6,596 nt of DNA from an uncultured Eubacteriales bacterium (GTDB lineage Bacteria > Bacillota > Clostridia > Lachnospirales > CAG-274): contig CABVAP010000127.1 of assembly GCA_902496345.1 (NCBI GenBank), forward strand, positions 1 through 6,596, written 5' to 3'. The notes beneath the pieces are model-generated. The model saw only the letters and a program-made list of their open reading frames with translations, did no database searches and was not told the DNA's origin. Positions within the stretch are counted from its first letter, which is position 1. Each line of letters starts with the position of its first letter. Of this stretch, positions 6,541 through 6,596 are shown piece after piece. The position numbers and the translations under genes were made by a program.

Positions 6541-6569
6541 CAAGGCTGTCGATAAAGTCGACAGCCTTG
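6541..6569 (+). terminator. Strong hairpin ending the operon
   Basis: A perfect 12-bp stem, CAAGGCTGTCGA (6541-6552) with TCGACAGCCTTG (6558-6569), closes a 5-nt loop TAAAG, 21 nt after the trhP stop. On the + strand it is followed by CAAAAAAATC, not by a T-run; the nearest T-run is 6585-6590. On the - strand the stem is followed by AGGTTTATTTTT, a broken T-tract, so it may also or mainly serve a converging gene beyond the window. Its position argues for a terminator, but the strand is uncertain. Confidence 0.7.
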
Positions 6570-6594
6570 CAAAAAAATCAACGATTTTTTGCAA
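6567..6594. repeat. AT-rich inverted repeat overlapping the operon-end hairpin
   Basis: TTGCAAAAAAATC (6567-6579) pairs with GATTTTTTGCAA (6583-6594) around an AAC loop, 12 bp with one extra A. It shares TTG (6567-6569) with the 12-bp hairpin. On the + strand its descending arm supplies the T-run missing behind the first hairpin. The window ends 2 nt later, so what lies beyond is unknown. Confidence 0.55.
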
Positions 6595-6596
6595 AT

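Overview
The window looks like chromosomal DNA from a low-GC member of the Firmicutes, most likely the class Clostridia. The support is the AT-rich codon usage, strong GGAGG ribosome binding sites, sigma-A type promoters (TTGACT/TTGAAA with 17-nt spacers to TATAAT), and the ecfA1-ecfA2-ecfT-truA gene order typical of Firmicutes. Genus and species cannot be fixed from the sequence. All six genes are on the + strand, and no mobile element, CRISPR array, tRNA or rRNA gene was seen.

Region 1 (about 53-1060) is a complete single-gene transcription unit: a near-consensus promoter, a strong ribosome binding site, a 290-residue multi-pass membrane protein of the Bax inhibitor-1/YccA-like superfamily, and an intrinsic terminator.

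Region 2 (about 1127-6594) reads as one operon of five genes with small gaps (4, 55, 7 and 34 nt) and no internal terminator. It starts at a TTGAAA-17-TATAAT promoter. The first gene encodes one 581-residue polypeptide with two complete ABC ATPase halves, EcfA1-like then EcfA2-like. These are separate genes in most Firmicutes. Next come ecfT, the transmembrane coupling protein of the energy-coupling factor (ECF) vitamin transporters, and truA, the tRNA pseudouridine synthase for positions 38-40. The last two are an O-methyltransferase resembling TrmR/YrrM and a U32-family protein resembling TrhP/YrrO. The operon ends in a 12-bp hairpin that overlaps a second, AT-rich hairpin at the window edge.

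The genes form two functional blocks. EcfA1A2 and EcfT make the shared energising module for membrane import of vitamins and similar micronutrients; no substrate-binding S component is encoded here, so those would lie elsewhere. TruA, TrmR and TrhP all modify the anticodon stem-loop of tRNA. TrhP would hydroxylate U34 to ho5U, TrmR would methylate it to mo5U, and TruA would make pseudouridines at 38-40.

I do not see a clearly new biological system. The most notable points are the EcfA1-EcfA2 fusion, the joining of three anticodon-loop modification genes to the ECF operon, an Asp-for-Asn change in the expected metal site of TrmR, and a shared terminator stem core.
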